A stretch of DNA of 64,000 bases from Sipunculus nudus (GCA_026874595.1 CM049306.1:59094019-59158018), one strand, 5' to 3'. Positions 34,701 through 44,399 are shown, counted from the stretch's first letter. Numbers and translations: made by a program. Notes: generated from the sequence alone by a model not told the origin.

Positions 34701-35526
34701 GATCCAGAGGAGAGAAATATTCAGATTATCGATATACATTACGAACAAACATTTAATAACATAGTAATCAGTATTAAAAAAATCCTCAAAATCCAGTGCT
34801 TCCACTCTATACTTTTTAAAAGTAACACACTTTTTTCAGGCAAGACTTAATTCTTTTTTATACTTTTTTATACTTTTTCTGGAGTTGATACTTTTTTATA
34901 CCTTTATTTCTCAAATCATTATATTCAAGTTGTCATTATAGGCGGTATAGTTAGTTATTGTGAGCAGCAGACACTCTCTCTCAATTTTCATAAAACGAGG
35001 CATTTTATTAGCGATGGTCTTTTCCCCTGCAATCTTGCCAATGTTTCACAAAAATCACTGGATATAAGGAATACTGGAATTTATATATACTTTCATCCCT
35101 GAAGCTTGTTTAAAAGTACTATACATGCTGTAAAAATTAAATATTAAAAAAAAACAACAAATTTCCTACTTTTTTAATTTTATACTTTTTTCTGGTAAGA
35201 TTTTATACTTTTTTTCCTTTTGATCCAGAGTGGCAGCAATGAAATTCGGATGTTCAGAAAATCGGTGTTCAGATTATTAGTGATCAGACAATCGATGTTC
35301 AGATAATGGATGTTCAGATACTTGAGGTTGTACGGTACTATACTTATTCTGTATCTGTATTACAGGTCACGAGTTGTATATCATCGGGGGACTGAAGTCA
35401 CCCAGCCCGTTCTGCCTGGCCAGTGTGGAGTGTATCGACCTGGAGACTGGACATCACATAGACGAGAAAGAAAACATGCCCTTCCCCGTAGCCGGAGTCA
35501 CGTGCTGTGTCAATGACCGATTATAG
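21776..35526 (+). CDS. BTB-BACK-Kelch protein, 726 aa, probable CUL3 substrate adaptor
   Basis: Seven exons: 21776-22734, 23627-23792, 29300-29588, 30009-30195, 31472-31669, 33101-33321 and 35366-35526. They total 2181 nt with consistent phases and GT-AG borders. Residues 1-80 are basic and Ser-rich. The BTB domain is about residues 82-192 (CSKLCDVLLRCRGKDIFAHK) and BACK about 197-300. Six Kelch repeats follow from about 385, with LYVVGG, LYAVGG, LYIIGG, LLLVGG and LYIIGG cores. Family members use BTB to bind CUL3 and the Kelch propeller to hold substrates for ubiquitination. Odd points are a 75-residue linker between BACK and Kelch and a 5.5-kb second intron. The exact KLHL/KBTBD orthologue could not be named. 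Confidence 0.95.
22735..23626. other. BTB-Kelch intron 1, no recognised feature
   Basis: AT-rich intron. ATGACGTTGATGACGTC near 23,020 repeats the CRE half-site seen in the promoter. Confidence 0.5.
23627..23792 (+). CDS. BTB-Kelch exon 2 (linker)
   Basis: The 166-nt exon encodes YHALRYSGSRLADSYSD and a Pro/Ser-rich stretch ending in NMKQ. The acceptor is TATTACAG and the donor GTATAG. It ends at a codon border. Confidence 0.9.
23793..27550. other. First part of BTB-Kelch intron 2
   Basis: It contains a 27-base C run (about 24,299-24,326), a 15-base G run near 24,931 and a C run near 26,903. No gene or clear transposon was recognised. A stretch near 27,145-27,215 has a box-A-like TGGTATAATGGT but no good box B. 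Confidence 0.45.
27560..28520 (+). promoter_or_regulatory. Promoter-like, CpG-richer segment inside intron 2
   Basis: The segment holds an NRF-1-type palindrome CGCGCATGCGC at 28,161-28,171, several CG-rich patches, and CAAAATGGCGGATATGGAGG near 27,791. That ATG opens a short frame (ADMEDGCCARSDDRGNKENQ) before a GTAATC donor-like site at about 27,858. Its phase does not fit exon 3. It may be an alternative or unrelated promoter. Evidence is composition and motifs only. Confidence 0.3.
28820..29235. mobile_element. Degraded copy of the GCGCGCGGTGCCTGA repeat family, with internal duplication
   Basis: The right end ATTAACGCGCGCGGTGCCTG matches the ends of repeats at 43.0 kb and 61.6 kb. The left part, TATGATCAGG followed by TTGATAATAAC, matches their middle. 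A 90-bp piece is duplicated inside. Confidence 0.6.
28890..29102. repeat. 90-bp direct duplication separated by a copy of the exon 3 edge
   Basis: 28,890-28,979 and 29,013-29,102 appear identical. The 33 bases between them, plus the first 5 of the second copy (28,980-29,017), are the same as 29,298-29,335, the last two intron bases and first 36 bases of BTB-Kelch exon 3. Confidence 0.9.
29300..29588 (+). CDS. BTB-Kelch exon 3 (Kelch repeat 1)
   Basis: The 289-nt exon starts EPNQEPSPVQIKRSPSDKS and ends FLYVVG. The acceptor is GATTTTACAG and the donor GTGAGT. Its first 36 bases also occur upstream at 28,982-29,017. Confidence 0.94.
30009..30195 (+). CDS. BTB-Kelch exon 4 (Kelch repeat 2)
   Basis: The 187-nt exon encodes TNAVHRLDIAATRWTRLAPM and GTLYAVGGENEDK. 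The acceptor is GCTCACCAG and the donor GTAAGT. Confidence 0.94.
30420..30975 (+). mobile_element. Dispersed repeat family A, copy 1
   Basis: It runs from TTGGCCCATTTCCGAAATG, through GCATGCAGTGTTACCGCCAT and AATTTGCTGGCTCTGGCT, to TTGCTTACGTGAGACCAAGG. It matches, inverted, the repeat at 38.35-39.06 kb. No coding frame; it lies in BTB-Kelch intron 4. Confidence 0.75.
31130..31395 (+). mobile_element. Dispersed repeat family A, 5' fragment
   Basis: GTTTGCATTCACGTATTCGG through TGATCCACACCAAA and ATTGGCCCAT to GGAGATGAAAGCATACCCTC matches the 5' part of the 38.4-39.06 kb copy (read on the minus strand). The rest is missing. Confidence 0.65.
31472..31669 (+). CDS. BTB-Kelch exon 5 (Kelch repeat 3)
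   Basis: The 198-nt exon encodes PIDTIERYDIPSDTWSYVSR and SLYIIGGYRK. The acceptor is TTCATACAG and the donor GTATGT. Confidence 0.94.
32330..32927 (+). mobile_element. 3' end of a non-LTR retrotransposon (LINE)
   Basis: Positions 32,367-32,510 translate to KFGNFLFIGG, then SALWNSFPTKLKKN, then LKSFKRLARTYVLEYNTK and a stop. This is the typical C-terminal end of LINE ORF2 proteins (W-N-S-x-P and a final LxxFK block). A roughly 400-bp 3' UTR follows and ends in an (AATA)n tail at 32,904-32,926. A CR1/L2-like clade is plausible but not proven. The copy is severely 5'-truncated and sits in BTB-Kelch intron 5 in the sense direction. Confidence 0.8.
33101..33321 (+). CDS. BTB-Kelch exon 6 (Kelch repeats 4-5)
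   Basis: The 221-nt exon encodes WLAKRSLQTPLCHAGMVEAG, LLLVGGRT and DDWHLFTRLRLPRHDFGIAV. The acceptor is GGTTTACAG and the donor GTAAGT. Confidence 0.94.
33322..34145. other. BTB-Kelch intron 6, no recognised feature
   Basis: Very AT-rich. No gene or repeat was recognised before the palindrome at 34.15 kb. Confidence 0.5.
34152..34239. repeat. Nested palindrome, 14-bp outer arms
   Basis: TCGCATTCCATTCC (34,152-34,165) is exactly complementary to 34,226-34,239. Inside, GTAATCC (34,175-34,181) pairs with GGATTAC (34,218-34,224), and CCATTTC (34,196-34,202) pairs with GAAATGG (34,213-34,219). It is likely a relic of a small foldback element. Confidence 0.8.
34279..34680 (-). other. Unassigned 133-codon open frame in intron 6
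   Basis: The frame contains TKYTFDYMWQGWPLYQLKIR. It has no recognised domain, splice support or partner exons. Its length is somewhat unusual for AT-rich intron DNA. It may be a decayed coding fragment or chance. Confidence 0.2.
35244..35325. repeat. Tandem GTTCAGATAATCGAT-like repeats before exon 7
   Basis: About five degenerate copies of an 18-20 bp unit (GGATGTTCAGAAAATC, GGTGTTCAGATTATTAG, and so on). Similar words occur near 34,690-34,735 and 29,615-29,755, so this may be a subterminal region of a pogo-type element. Confidence 0.55.
35366..35526 (+). CDS. BTB-Kelch exon 7 (terminal)
   Basis: The 161-nt exon encodes HELYIIGGLKSPSPFCLASV to GVTCCVNDRL and the stop TAG. The acceptor is TGTATTACAG. 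Confidence 0.93.
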
Positions 35527-35648
35527 GACAACGCGTTATATATAATACAATATGATGGTGCATATATATATAATATATACCTTTCCAAACAGATTATTTT
35601 ACATGATAAACTTGATATATATTTTAAAGTAAACGCAATGCCGAAATC

Positions 35649-35922
35649 AAGGCCGGATCCAGGATTTCCTCAAGAGGGTTTGGGTTTATAGGAACTTATC
35701 TATAAAATGACCAACAAAATACGTTTTAAATAGGAAATTTTCATTAAATATATCAATATTGTACCAGATTATTAATGTATTCATATTTTTAGTATCACTG
35801 AAGTTTATATACTAATACATGTATTATGGAATTTGTAGAAAAATGAATAAATATTTTCAAGTTTATAAAGGGGGGGGGAGGTTGATTCAATCCCATGAAA
35901 CCCCCTCTGGATCCGGCCCTTG
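35649..35922. mobile_element. 274-bp MITE with GGCCGGATCCAG ends, in BTB-Kelch 3' UTR
   Basis: The left end AAGGCCGGATCCAGGATTTC and the reversed right end AAGGGCCGGATCCAGAGGGG form imperfect inverted repeats, followed on both sides by GGGTTT. The interior has a G8-9 run near 35,870 and an AATAAA at 35,846-35,851. It sits 123 bp after the stop codon. Confidence 0.65.
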
Positions 35923-36206
35923 CAATCTGTGATATGTTGCCCCTTTTCATCTGCTCTTTATGACCATATATCCTGTGAGTTTCGTTAACTGAAAATTTGT
36001 TGAGCACCATAACGGTAACGTTATGCCAATGTGATCTGACACGCGACATCATGTCAGCTTAACATAAGTGGGAGCGTACTGTCATATGTAGCTACGTTAC
36101 ACGAGCTGTAACGATTCAGGTATCGAGGTATAATGTAATGCCCTATAACACGCCAATTACAGAGAAATATTTCATTTCATTCTATCCTATTTTCAGTACT
36201 AAATGA

Positions 36207-36212
36207 AATAAA
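36207..36212 (+). terminator. Possible poly(A) signal of BTB-Kelch gene
   Basis: AATAAA lies 680 bp after the stop codon. An earlier AATAAA at 35,846 lies inside the inserted MITE. Confidence 0.4.
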
Positions 36213-37157
36213 GCAATGTCTCTAGATTTGATTATCTTTCTTTTCTGTCATCAATTACAAAGGCCTCCCACACACCCATCCCTCATATACACTTAGTTCT
36301 CCCTGTTCCCTTTTTCTCTTGCTTTGCAAACATCTTGGCATGTACAGAGTATAAATAAAAACCGATCCACCATTAAAAACATGAAATTCCAGATGCATGC
36401 GATATCCATACATAAAATAATACCATGTAATAGTGATAAATGGTTTTACATATGAGGCTTCAAAGCAAGACTTGGTGAACGTCAGTAAGAATCAGCAAAA
36501 CCCCGCCTGAGGTGTTTACGGAGTTATGTTCTCTTTTGATTCTAAGCTATGCGTGCGGCCGGATCGGTGATGCTTCAGTTTCCTTTGATTCCACGTGGGG
36601 TTAGTTAACAAAACAGCGGGGTTCTGCCAACCCGTGTAGCTTTCCCCGCCCATCTCTGGTTGCCGCGGTACAGGACTACAGCCGATTCATGTCAGACAGG
36701 CTTATTAACTTTTTATGCTTGGCTTGCTGGGTTTCATGTCCAGCAATGGACAGCAAGGAAACTCAGAACTCCTTGGACAGCTGGAGAAGCATATCATACC
36801 TACGGACAGCAAAGACCAGGGTTTACTCATCTTTGAGCTGCTTAGACATACCAGCATCACGTTTACTCACCAACAGCCGGCGGAGGTTCACCAACACTCA
36901 AGCCTAAGTCATTATTCAGAAACAATCAGCTAGCTCCACTTAGTGACAAACGCAGATACTCTGACTTGATATGTAAACACAGCCTCCGTATCTCCTTTGA
37001 TCTCGCCCCCGGGCTGCACGTGTCGGCACCAGACGTTCTGTATGATGAACTTTGGGAGAGATCACAGCTCAGCTCCATGCCTTGTAGCGGGGGTCAGTGG
37101 TTCAGACCTCCGAACTAGCCTCGCCTGACCGGAGTGTTGTACCCCGTTACCTACAGT
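36213..37157. other. Intergenic and probable 5' UTR/promoter of rolling stone-like gene
   Basis: From about 36,490 the DNA is richer in GC, with GCGTGCGGCCGG, TCCACGTGG and CCCCGCCC. A 72-codon frame at 36,715-36,933 is Gln/Ser/His-rich and probably lies in a 5' leader. An in-frame TAG precedes the CDS start. Confidence 0.4.
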
Positions 37158-37274
37158 ATGCATTGTTGCACAGGCTGTGCCGTACAGAGAATGGCCGGCT
37201 GTTTAAGAGAACAGTTTGCAGCATCCAGATTTAACCTGACGCACAATAAGAAGGAAGATTTTGGCTTGCCTCAG
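37158..37274 (+). CDS. rost: Rolling stone-like exon 1
   Basis: 39 codons, MHCCTGCAVQRMAGCLREQF and on, ending GLPQ. The donor is GTGAGT. Confidence 0.88.
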
Positions 37275-40200
37275 GTGAGTTAATTAGTTCACGACAACTG
37301 GTAGTAGTTATGATTAAGACATTAATTAGAAAACGGAGCCTATATTTCCTATACTAATTCTCCTTGTCAGGGTATTATTTCATATAATATAATAAACGTA
37401 GGTTTTAAAGACTACTGCTTAAAGCAGTAGAGGTGTTTTAATGAGGAGCTAACATTTAAAACTCTAGGGGCCGAGTCCTCTCACACCATGTAATACATTT
37501 ACAATTATATAATATATATAACGAAGTGTCTAAAGCTTCGGACACGGTCACATTGCCCAAGAGCTAACGGTCCGGACTATATTCCCGGTTCGTACTTACG
37601 CCATTAAGTGAAGAGCTATAAGTAGACATACATGCATGCATCGGCATACGAGTAATAATCGGGGCAAATTATGGATAAACTTTAAAAATAATAGACCTAC
37701 ATGCAAATAGAAATTTATAAATAAAGCCCGTTATATTAATCCAGTTTCATTAATTTCTTAATATGTTAAACTAGGAGTAGGTATAATTATATTTTAATTA
37801 AAAATCATATATAGACTTAATCTCATAATCCATTTCAGCTATATGAAGCTTATTTAGAACCCTTAAATTACTGAAATATAAATATATGGATCATATATTT
37901 GAATAGAAAATGCGAATATAACAAAAGGGTAATCTAAACTCGTGAACTCAAGGGAATCCAGAATTTGCTTTTATCGTTCTCTTAAAATACCTTGGCAATT
38001 TTCCTGAAAAATTAAATATGACAGACTGAGTGCCGGGCCAATGGCAGTTGTTCTAGGTAGGTCCGTTAGTTATAAATTCAGCAAAATATAGCTCCCGGAG
38101 ATGTGTCCGGCATGCAGTGTCACTGTGATGACTGTGTAAGGGAAATACCGGAACTATATGAATACAGCCAAATCGAATGAAACATGTAGTATCACACTCA
38201 AAACACTTTTCCGGATACATGACGTCATATCACATATGAAAGCTGAATGCCCAACGCCGAAAGCTGACCCGTGATCCAATCATACAGTTGATGACCAATG
38301 ACATCTTTTTCTGTGTAGCACACACCAATTAAATTATGGTTCTGGTGAAGGTGGTATCTGACTACGTTCTACGAGCGGGAGGAGGGGATGAAGGTTTTTA
38401 TTTTTTAATTTTTCTTGCTGTTCTTGCCCGAGTAACATGACGTTAAAATGCCACGCCTTGGTCTCACGTAAGCAACTGCGCGCCGTAACACCATATACAA
38501 AAAATGCAAGACCAACACCATCAATTTTCCTCTTGATGAATACTAGTATGTCAAAATGTATGTAAATCAAACAATAGACCGGTATTCTAATGTCACTTTA
38601 AGTTATGGGCCAACAGGAAGCCAGAGCCAGCAAATTATTCACTGCTGTGCCGTGAAAACAAGTCTCTGTAGATTACTGGTAGAAACACTGATATCAGAGG
38701 GGAAATGGCGGTAACAAAGCATGCTGGGAAGTATGTGCGCTACCAATGAACTTGAATTTCATGGCAATTCCCTTTAAAACACTTCCGTTATGATTTTCTT
38801 GCCTCCCCCAGGAAGGTATATATTCTTTCATCTCCGTTCATGTGTTTTTATTCGCAACATTCGCAACCATGAATGGAATTCCATGAAATTCCCCGGTTAC
38901 TTCTTGAATGGCCCAATGGTGAAACGATTTGGTGTGGATCATCCAGCACATGATCTGGAATCAGGAACATCATTATGGAATATTCACAATTGTACATTCA
39001 TTTATGCACGCAAAAACCTGGGAATTTAGACTGAATAAGTGAATGCAAACACGTACTAAAAGGCGGAACGTAGAGAGGGAATGGGTTATCAGCCCCGGGC
39101 GTCTATAGATGTAGCTTTTATTTCATTTCTTTTCTGAACAATATGCGCCTTAGAGAGCTGCCCTTCAATTAACAGACCCTATGTAAATCACGCAATAAAA
39201 TATAAGGAGTATCACTCGTTGTTGAATGTTAAATATTAGATAGCGCTCATTGACCGCATACCTCCGCCAACATTCCGGATCATCAGACCGCATACCTCCG
39301 CTAATATTCTGGATCATCAGATTCTGAATATTATCAAGAGCCTGATAAAACGTTAACGTGCAAAAGTAATCTTTTGATCAAAGCTGAACTTAGAAAAATG
39401 TATAATGAATAAAATGTATACAATACCCTCCATCAAAATCTGTTCATAAATTTAGTTTAGTTCATGAGTTTAGTTGAAAACTGACATACCAACCAACGAC
39501 GGCAAAACAATATCACTTCCTGGATGAGGTAGAGCAAATAAATAAATACCATTCCCCCCTGTTACGGAGAGGCCACTGTTAGACGCCGCTTTTCAGTAAT
39601 TAAAGACCTAGATTATATAGACAACATAAGATGAAAAACAATGCATGTTATGGGTACAACTGATTCCTGATTGAACTAGTGAATAAGCCTTTAAAATCAT
39701 GACAGTTATTTTAATTGTATTGTGTTCCTTACATTGTATAAATAATCGTGTCTCTCTCATTTCAGTGGCGCTGGCCCCGGACATTCTACTTGATGTACAG
39801 AGTGGGCGTGGTCATTTACGTCGGTGGGTGGAGCATGGTTGCCCTGGTGATGCTTCTCCTGGCTGGACACGCCCGATCCCTGGCATTTTTAACTCAATGG
39901 AGCTTCCTTATCTTCACTGCGTACCAAGTCGTGGCACTCGTAACAGCTATTGTCTGCCGCAAGAGGACGCCACCGCCTGACGCGAGCGATAATCAATGGA
40001 ATACCAAAGTTATAAAACAGCGTCTTCCAGAGCTTGGTGTTCTTCCGGAGGTGTCGTGCTGTAACACAGGAGATACAGAATCTGTAGAAACCAGTTGTCA
40101 ATATTCAGGAGTCATAAAAGAAAACAGACCCAAAGGCATTTTTACAAACGAGAAAACCGGAAAGACAGACTATATGGAAGACAGTGAACAAAGTAAACCT

Positions 40201-40746
40201 TTGAATCCAAACAGTAACCCAGCGAACGGTTACAATATTCACGCTGCTGAGCCAAGAAGTGACCCTATACACCATTCATCCGTCATCACTAATTTACCGA
40301 TTTTGTTTAAACTGCAGTGGTTGTTATTCAACATTTCAACAGTCACCAATATAATCGTTTCATTGGTGTATCTAACAGTACTATACCCTTGGTTAGCGAT
40401 GAATGACCCGATTTATACCCCGACAGCATTCGACATCAATTTTCACGGAATATTTGCTTTAATTTCCATCATTGATTTGTTGCTAAGCAGGACTCCAGTC
40501 CATATCGTACACGTTGTACAGTCCATGGGTTTCGGAATACTATATTTTATTTTTAGCCTGGTATACTGGCTGTGTGATAAAGAGAACAATGTGCTATATC
40601 CATCTCTACTAGACTGGGGCCGGCCTAATAGGACACTTATAATGGTCTCACTTATCATATTTCTACTTATGCCCATGATACAGTTACTGATGTTTGGTGT
40701 ATACAAACTACGGCTCGCTCTGTTCAGAAGAGTATGCAGTCAGTGA
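37158..40746 (+). CDS. rost: Rolling stone-like multi-pass membrane protein, 365 aa
   Basis: Two exons, 37158-37274 and 39766-40746, join in phase 0. The N-terminus holds CLREQFAASRFNL and then LPQ-WRWPRTFYLMYRVGVV, the hallmark Q-W...YLxYR region of rolling stone proteins. About seven hydrophobic segments follow (near residues 46-72, 78-104, then five from about 230). A polar 100-residue insert (about 110-210) separates the first two from the rest. Drosophila rolling stone acts in myoblast fusion; the role of mollusc paralogues is not established. The start is the first ATG after an in-frame TAG; a second Met lies 11 codons later. Length is near or a little above that of known members because of the insert. 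Confidence 0.92.
37541..37612 (+). mobile_element. tRNA-like SINE remnant
   Basis: GCCCAAGAGCTAACGGTCCG and CCCGGTTCGTACTT resemble a degraded tRNA body with box A and box B. It is too eroded to be a functional tRNA. Confidence 0.3.
38350..39062 (-). mobile_element. Dispersed repeat family A, fullest copy (inverted)
   Basis: Read on the minus strand it starts GTGTTTGCATTCACTTATTC, passes GATCCACACCAAATCG, GGCAAGAAAATCATAACGGA and GCATGCTTTGTTACCGCCAT, and ends after GTTGCTTACGTGAGACCAAG. About 700 bp; matches 30.42-30.98 and 31.13-31.40 kb. It lies in the rolling stone-like intron. Confidence 0.75.
39252..39319. repeat. 34-bp tandem duplication
   Basis: GACCGCATACCTCCGCCAAC...GGATCATCA is followed directly by a second copy differing at three positions. 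Confidence 0.85.
39766..40746 (+). CDS. rost: Rolling stone-like exon 2 (terminal)
   Basis: 326 codons plus TGA, carrying all membrane segments. The acceptor is CTCATTTCAG. Confidence 0.94.
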   Translation, partial: WRWPRTFYLMYRVGVVIYVGGWSMVALVMLLLAGHARSLAFLTQWSFLIFTAYQVVALVTAIVCRKRTPPPDASDNQWNTKVIKQRLPELGVLPEVSCCNTGDTESVETSCQYSGVIKENRPKGIFTNEKTGKTDYMEDSEQSKPLNPNSNPANGYNIHAAEPRSDPIHHSSVITNLPILFKLQWLLFNISTVTNIIVSLVYLTVLYPWLAMNDPIYTPTAFDINFHGIFALISIIDLLLSRTPVHIVHVVQSMGFGILYFIFSLVYWLCDKENNVLYPSLLDWGRPNRTLIMVSLIIFLLMPMIQLLMFGVYKLRLALFRRVCSQ

Positions 40747-41109
40747 TAAAACAAAACTAGGAAATAAGAAAGGCAACCGCAATAGTATCATAAACCTTTT
40801 AGGGGTCGTTTCGCATAACCGGGGTATAATATAGGTTTCACGTTCACCCAGAGCTATCTAGTGCAAAAGTTGCATACTGGTATATGTAGAAAACATTGAA
40901 TACATAAACATTAAACCAGACTCAGATGCACTTCCGGAGAAAGTTAACAACAGTTGTGGAGCGATGATTACAGCAGTATGTACCCTTATATGCGCCAAAA
41001 CTATCCGGTGGTACATATCTAGTGATAAACCCCTGACACATGTAAAAATGTGTAATTTCGGTAGCGACAGACCCCACTAATGCGAGGGCGTGATGATCAG
41101 TGGATCGAC

Positions 41110-41115
41110 AATAAA
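41110..41115 (+). terminator. rost: Possible poly(A) signal of rolling stone-like gene
   Basis: AATAAA lies 364 bp after the stop codon. It is the first canonical hexamer found downstream. Confidence 0.4.
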
Positions 41116-41140
41116 GGGAGACAGTTTCCATGCAGTCTAT

Positions 41141-41171
<31 letters not shown>

Positions 41172-42040
41172 TCCATCACATTCTCAGTCTTAGTATGTTC
41201 AGCTGAAGAATTCGTTTTTGGACTTCTTGGCCTGGCTGTCGCACATGCCTCGATTTACATCCTGCTGTTAACATGGCTCGGAGAATATCGTACCTGCGGG
41301 TCCTGGTTATGTAATCACTCCAAGATTTTTTTTTTAACATCGAAGGACCCCATAAAGGCGCGCTCGTGTATGAATGAAACACGACCGTTTGGCACAGCAT
41401 TCTCGTGAAGGCATGATTCTAGACCGAACGTGAAACGTTTAGAATTTCCTCGGCGGAGATTCCAACTTGCGACCTGCGGCTTTTAGTCCTGTTCTCTATA
41501 TCCCTGGATCACAAACAGTGTATCAAACCGTTTGCTTCCTGTTATCCCCTCTAACGACTGAATGCTTATACGTGTTTGATTAAAATGGTACACACAAGTG
41601 GCGTTTCACCATGTGACTCACCATGGAAATGGCCCATCATTTCACTGGTTTCTAGATAGTGGTATTTTTAAAATTTTCGAACAAAGTCGATGTTTAAACA
41701 TCCAGACACAGGGCTAACTGGGATTTAATTTAACTTTGGGTGAGGTTGTCTATAGGTAAACATTTAAAGGGTTACCGTACAGAACAGTGGGATTTAAATT
41801 TTCAGCATGCAAATTTAATGAAAAACAATAATGTATTCATCTGGTGGGCGATATAACAAGAACCAATGGACCCCCCTCCCCTAACTATCTTTCAAGTGTA
41901 TCCAATCACTTATCAACAAAAATATGCCATTACACGCCCAAACACGCATTATCGAAACGCCACGCTTCCACTCTCGTATTTTATCAGTGACAAAGGTATG
42001 AAAGCTCTCATCTCATCCAGACCAGTCGTTATCTTTTAAG
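41116..42040. other. Intergenic, with ATT microsatellite and tRNA-like patch
   Basis: (ATT)n lies at about 41,141-41,168. On the minus strand near 41,440-41,520, GGTCGCAAGTTGGAATCTCC resembles a tRNA T-arm (box B) of a SINE. No gene was recognised. Confidence 0.35.
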
Positions 42041-42054
42041 TCTACCTGTTAGCA

Positions 42055-42370
42055 ACCTACCATATGCGAGAAAAACTCCATAATAGAAAGTCCCCCTGCA
42101 TGTTTGTTGAATTTCTGACTGCATGAACACAAGCATCGCTCGCACGGACTATTGGACCACAACTAACTTTTACGCGACACAGGAAATGGCTTGTTACAAT
42201 AATACGGATTAAAACTTTGTGAGTTTGTGAGTTCACATGGATCATTTGTTTTTGTTAGTTCATAACTCGTACTCGTAGACTTATGTTAAGATTATCGGTT
42301 GTTTATCAAGATATCAGTGTAAAAAGTTGGATGGCATTGCAGTACATTCCCCCGTATATCTTGTATCACG
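42055..42370. repeat. Dispersed repeat family B, copy 1
   Basis: Shares TGTTGAATTTCTG, ACAAGCATCGCTCGCACGG, ACAGGAAATGGCTTGTTACA, TAAGATTATCGGTTGTTTA and ATATCTTGTATCACGAC with 49.09-49.34 kb, same orientation, strongly diverged. Confidence 0.6.
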
Positions 42371-42734
42371 ACTTTAAGTTAGTACAACACAAAAACCTAT
42401 ACTGAGTCGTGCACTCGCGGCTAGAGCTGACCTATAATGTTGAGGATACAGTGTTTTTTATTCATATAAAACTCAAGAACCGCTGCTTATTCACAGCTGA
42501 GCTTCCCCAAAGTGACTATAGATACCCAGCACAACATGTTCTCGTTATACCTAACGGCCTTAACACGAAAAGTATTAGTATATGGAAACACCCATGCGTA
42601 AAAAGTAGAAAGAGCCTCTCCGTCCCTCTGAAAACAAACCCCTCCCAAATATCCTTCGGACAGCATGCACTTCCTATGACAAAGAGGGCAAAACCCCTCC
42701 CAGAATATCATAATGTCCTTAACTTCTATACCTA

Positions 42735-43025
42735 AAGGCCAAAAAAAAATTGGTTCTCAGGCACTTTTTTTTAGAACTCAGTGCGGGCGTTTTTTTTATT
42801 ACCTTTTTATATACGTTTCGATAAGAATGTCATATGATCAGGGAAAAGCGTGATAATTACATAATTTTTTCAAAACATGAAGAAGCTCTACATAACAAAG
42901 GAAAACTGATCAAAATCGTATAATATTATCTTCTTGAAAGATGAATATCAAAATAAAATTTTTGATGCGGGGGGAGGGGGTTAAAATTGACGCGGGCGGT
43001 GCCTGAGATACATACCTTTTATTTT
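42735..43025 (+). mobile_element. Repeat family C, copy 1
   Basis: Starts TTGGTTCTCAGGCAC, passes GTTTCGATAAGAATGTCATA, has a G-rich run, and ends TTAAAATTGACGCGGGCGG then TGCCTGAGA. Matches 61.39-61.62 kb in the same orientation and, partly, 28.8-29.2 kb. Confidence 0.7.
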
Positions 43026-43822
43026 TTATTTTTTTGGCCTAACAATAATTAAATAAAGATGCACGGCCTCAGGAAAAGACACCCGTTAACCAGTTCTCTA
43101 TATATAACCAGAACCAGGTATCATCCAGCTTCTGGTTCTTACATGTGGAGCACCAGGTTATATTTCTGACAAGGAGCTCAGTGTATTTAATACTGTTTAA
43201 AATAAGATAAAATGGATCAGGTATCATACACGTCATCACAAAAACGCAGCGGAATCACATGTTTTGTGGATACATCATGAAACTTATATATTATACAACT
43301 TATAAGGTTATAATGCATGTTTCGATGGGTATTTTTAATTTTCATTGTTTTTCTTTCAAGTCCTTAACATTTGAAGCAGAATTAATGATAAAGTAATGAC
43401 CTCCCAAATACCTGTGGCAAAATCCAACCGTGTGTTTCGCCAAAACCATCGCCCGTATGTATACTAGTACATAGTATATATGGTTACACCCTCAAAGCTG
43501 TGTTTCCATTGATGTGGTATGGACATGGATACCGGTAGGTATACGGATACGGATAAGTAAAGTGTTTCCACTTATACGTTCGCGACCACCATTCGGCTAA
43601 AGTCGTATTTCCGTTGTTTGCCTGGGCGGAAGTACAATTAAAATAAGTATACTTATGATTTCAAGTCATATTACATAAGTAAATCTAAATAACACACACA
43701 CATTCCCAACAGAAAATTTGCAGCTATATATAGATCCACTTTTTTTCTATAAAATGACGTAATATCACCAGTTTCACAGATGTAGGTGGTTTAGAACCAA
43801 AGTAGATCCAAATGTCGCACAA

Positions 43823-43880
<58 letters not shown>

Positions 43881-44336
43881 CAATGAAATATACTTTTCAA
43901 TTCAGTTATACTTGAAATGGATGTGGTTGACACATATCCTGTAGCTGTCTTAAATATTGGAATAAGATCAATTTGATTCATATGCGTTAAAGGGTGTTAC
44001 CAGCCTAACTTTAGGTTGCATCCTCAGCTGTCAAAATCCTAGGTTTAAAATAAGGTGAGAAGTTTTTTCAGGTTCACGTTCGACCCCATAATTCATATGT
44101 ATTTTACTCATTTAATTTTTTTTTTTATCTTATTTCAATGCACATTCTAACATTTCATGTTCTGAACAAGAAAGTTCTAACGATAACAGAGGTAAGAAAT
44201 TCTTAAGCCGTGCTATGTTTAATTGAAACCAATTTAAATGTGGTTTGTCCATACAGAACGCTTAAAATAACGCACTTTTTTCATTTTTATAAAAGTCTGA
44301 TACGAACAAGAGTTAAAATGTCAACAATATATACTC

Positions 44337-44399
<63 letters not shown>

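Noticed and set aside
42409-42735. 108-codon plus-strand frame
   Set aside because: No recognised domain, lies between repeat families B and C, and has no splice or promoter support.
44342-44396. Frame encoding an Ile-Tyr repeat at 44,210-44,398
   Set aside because: Translation of an AT microsatellite.
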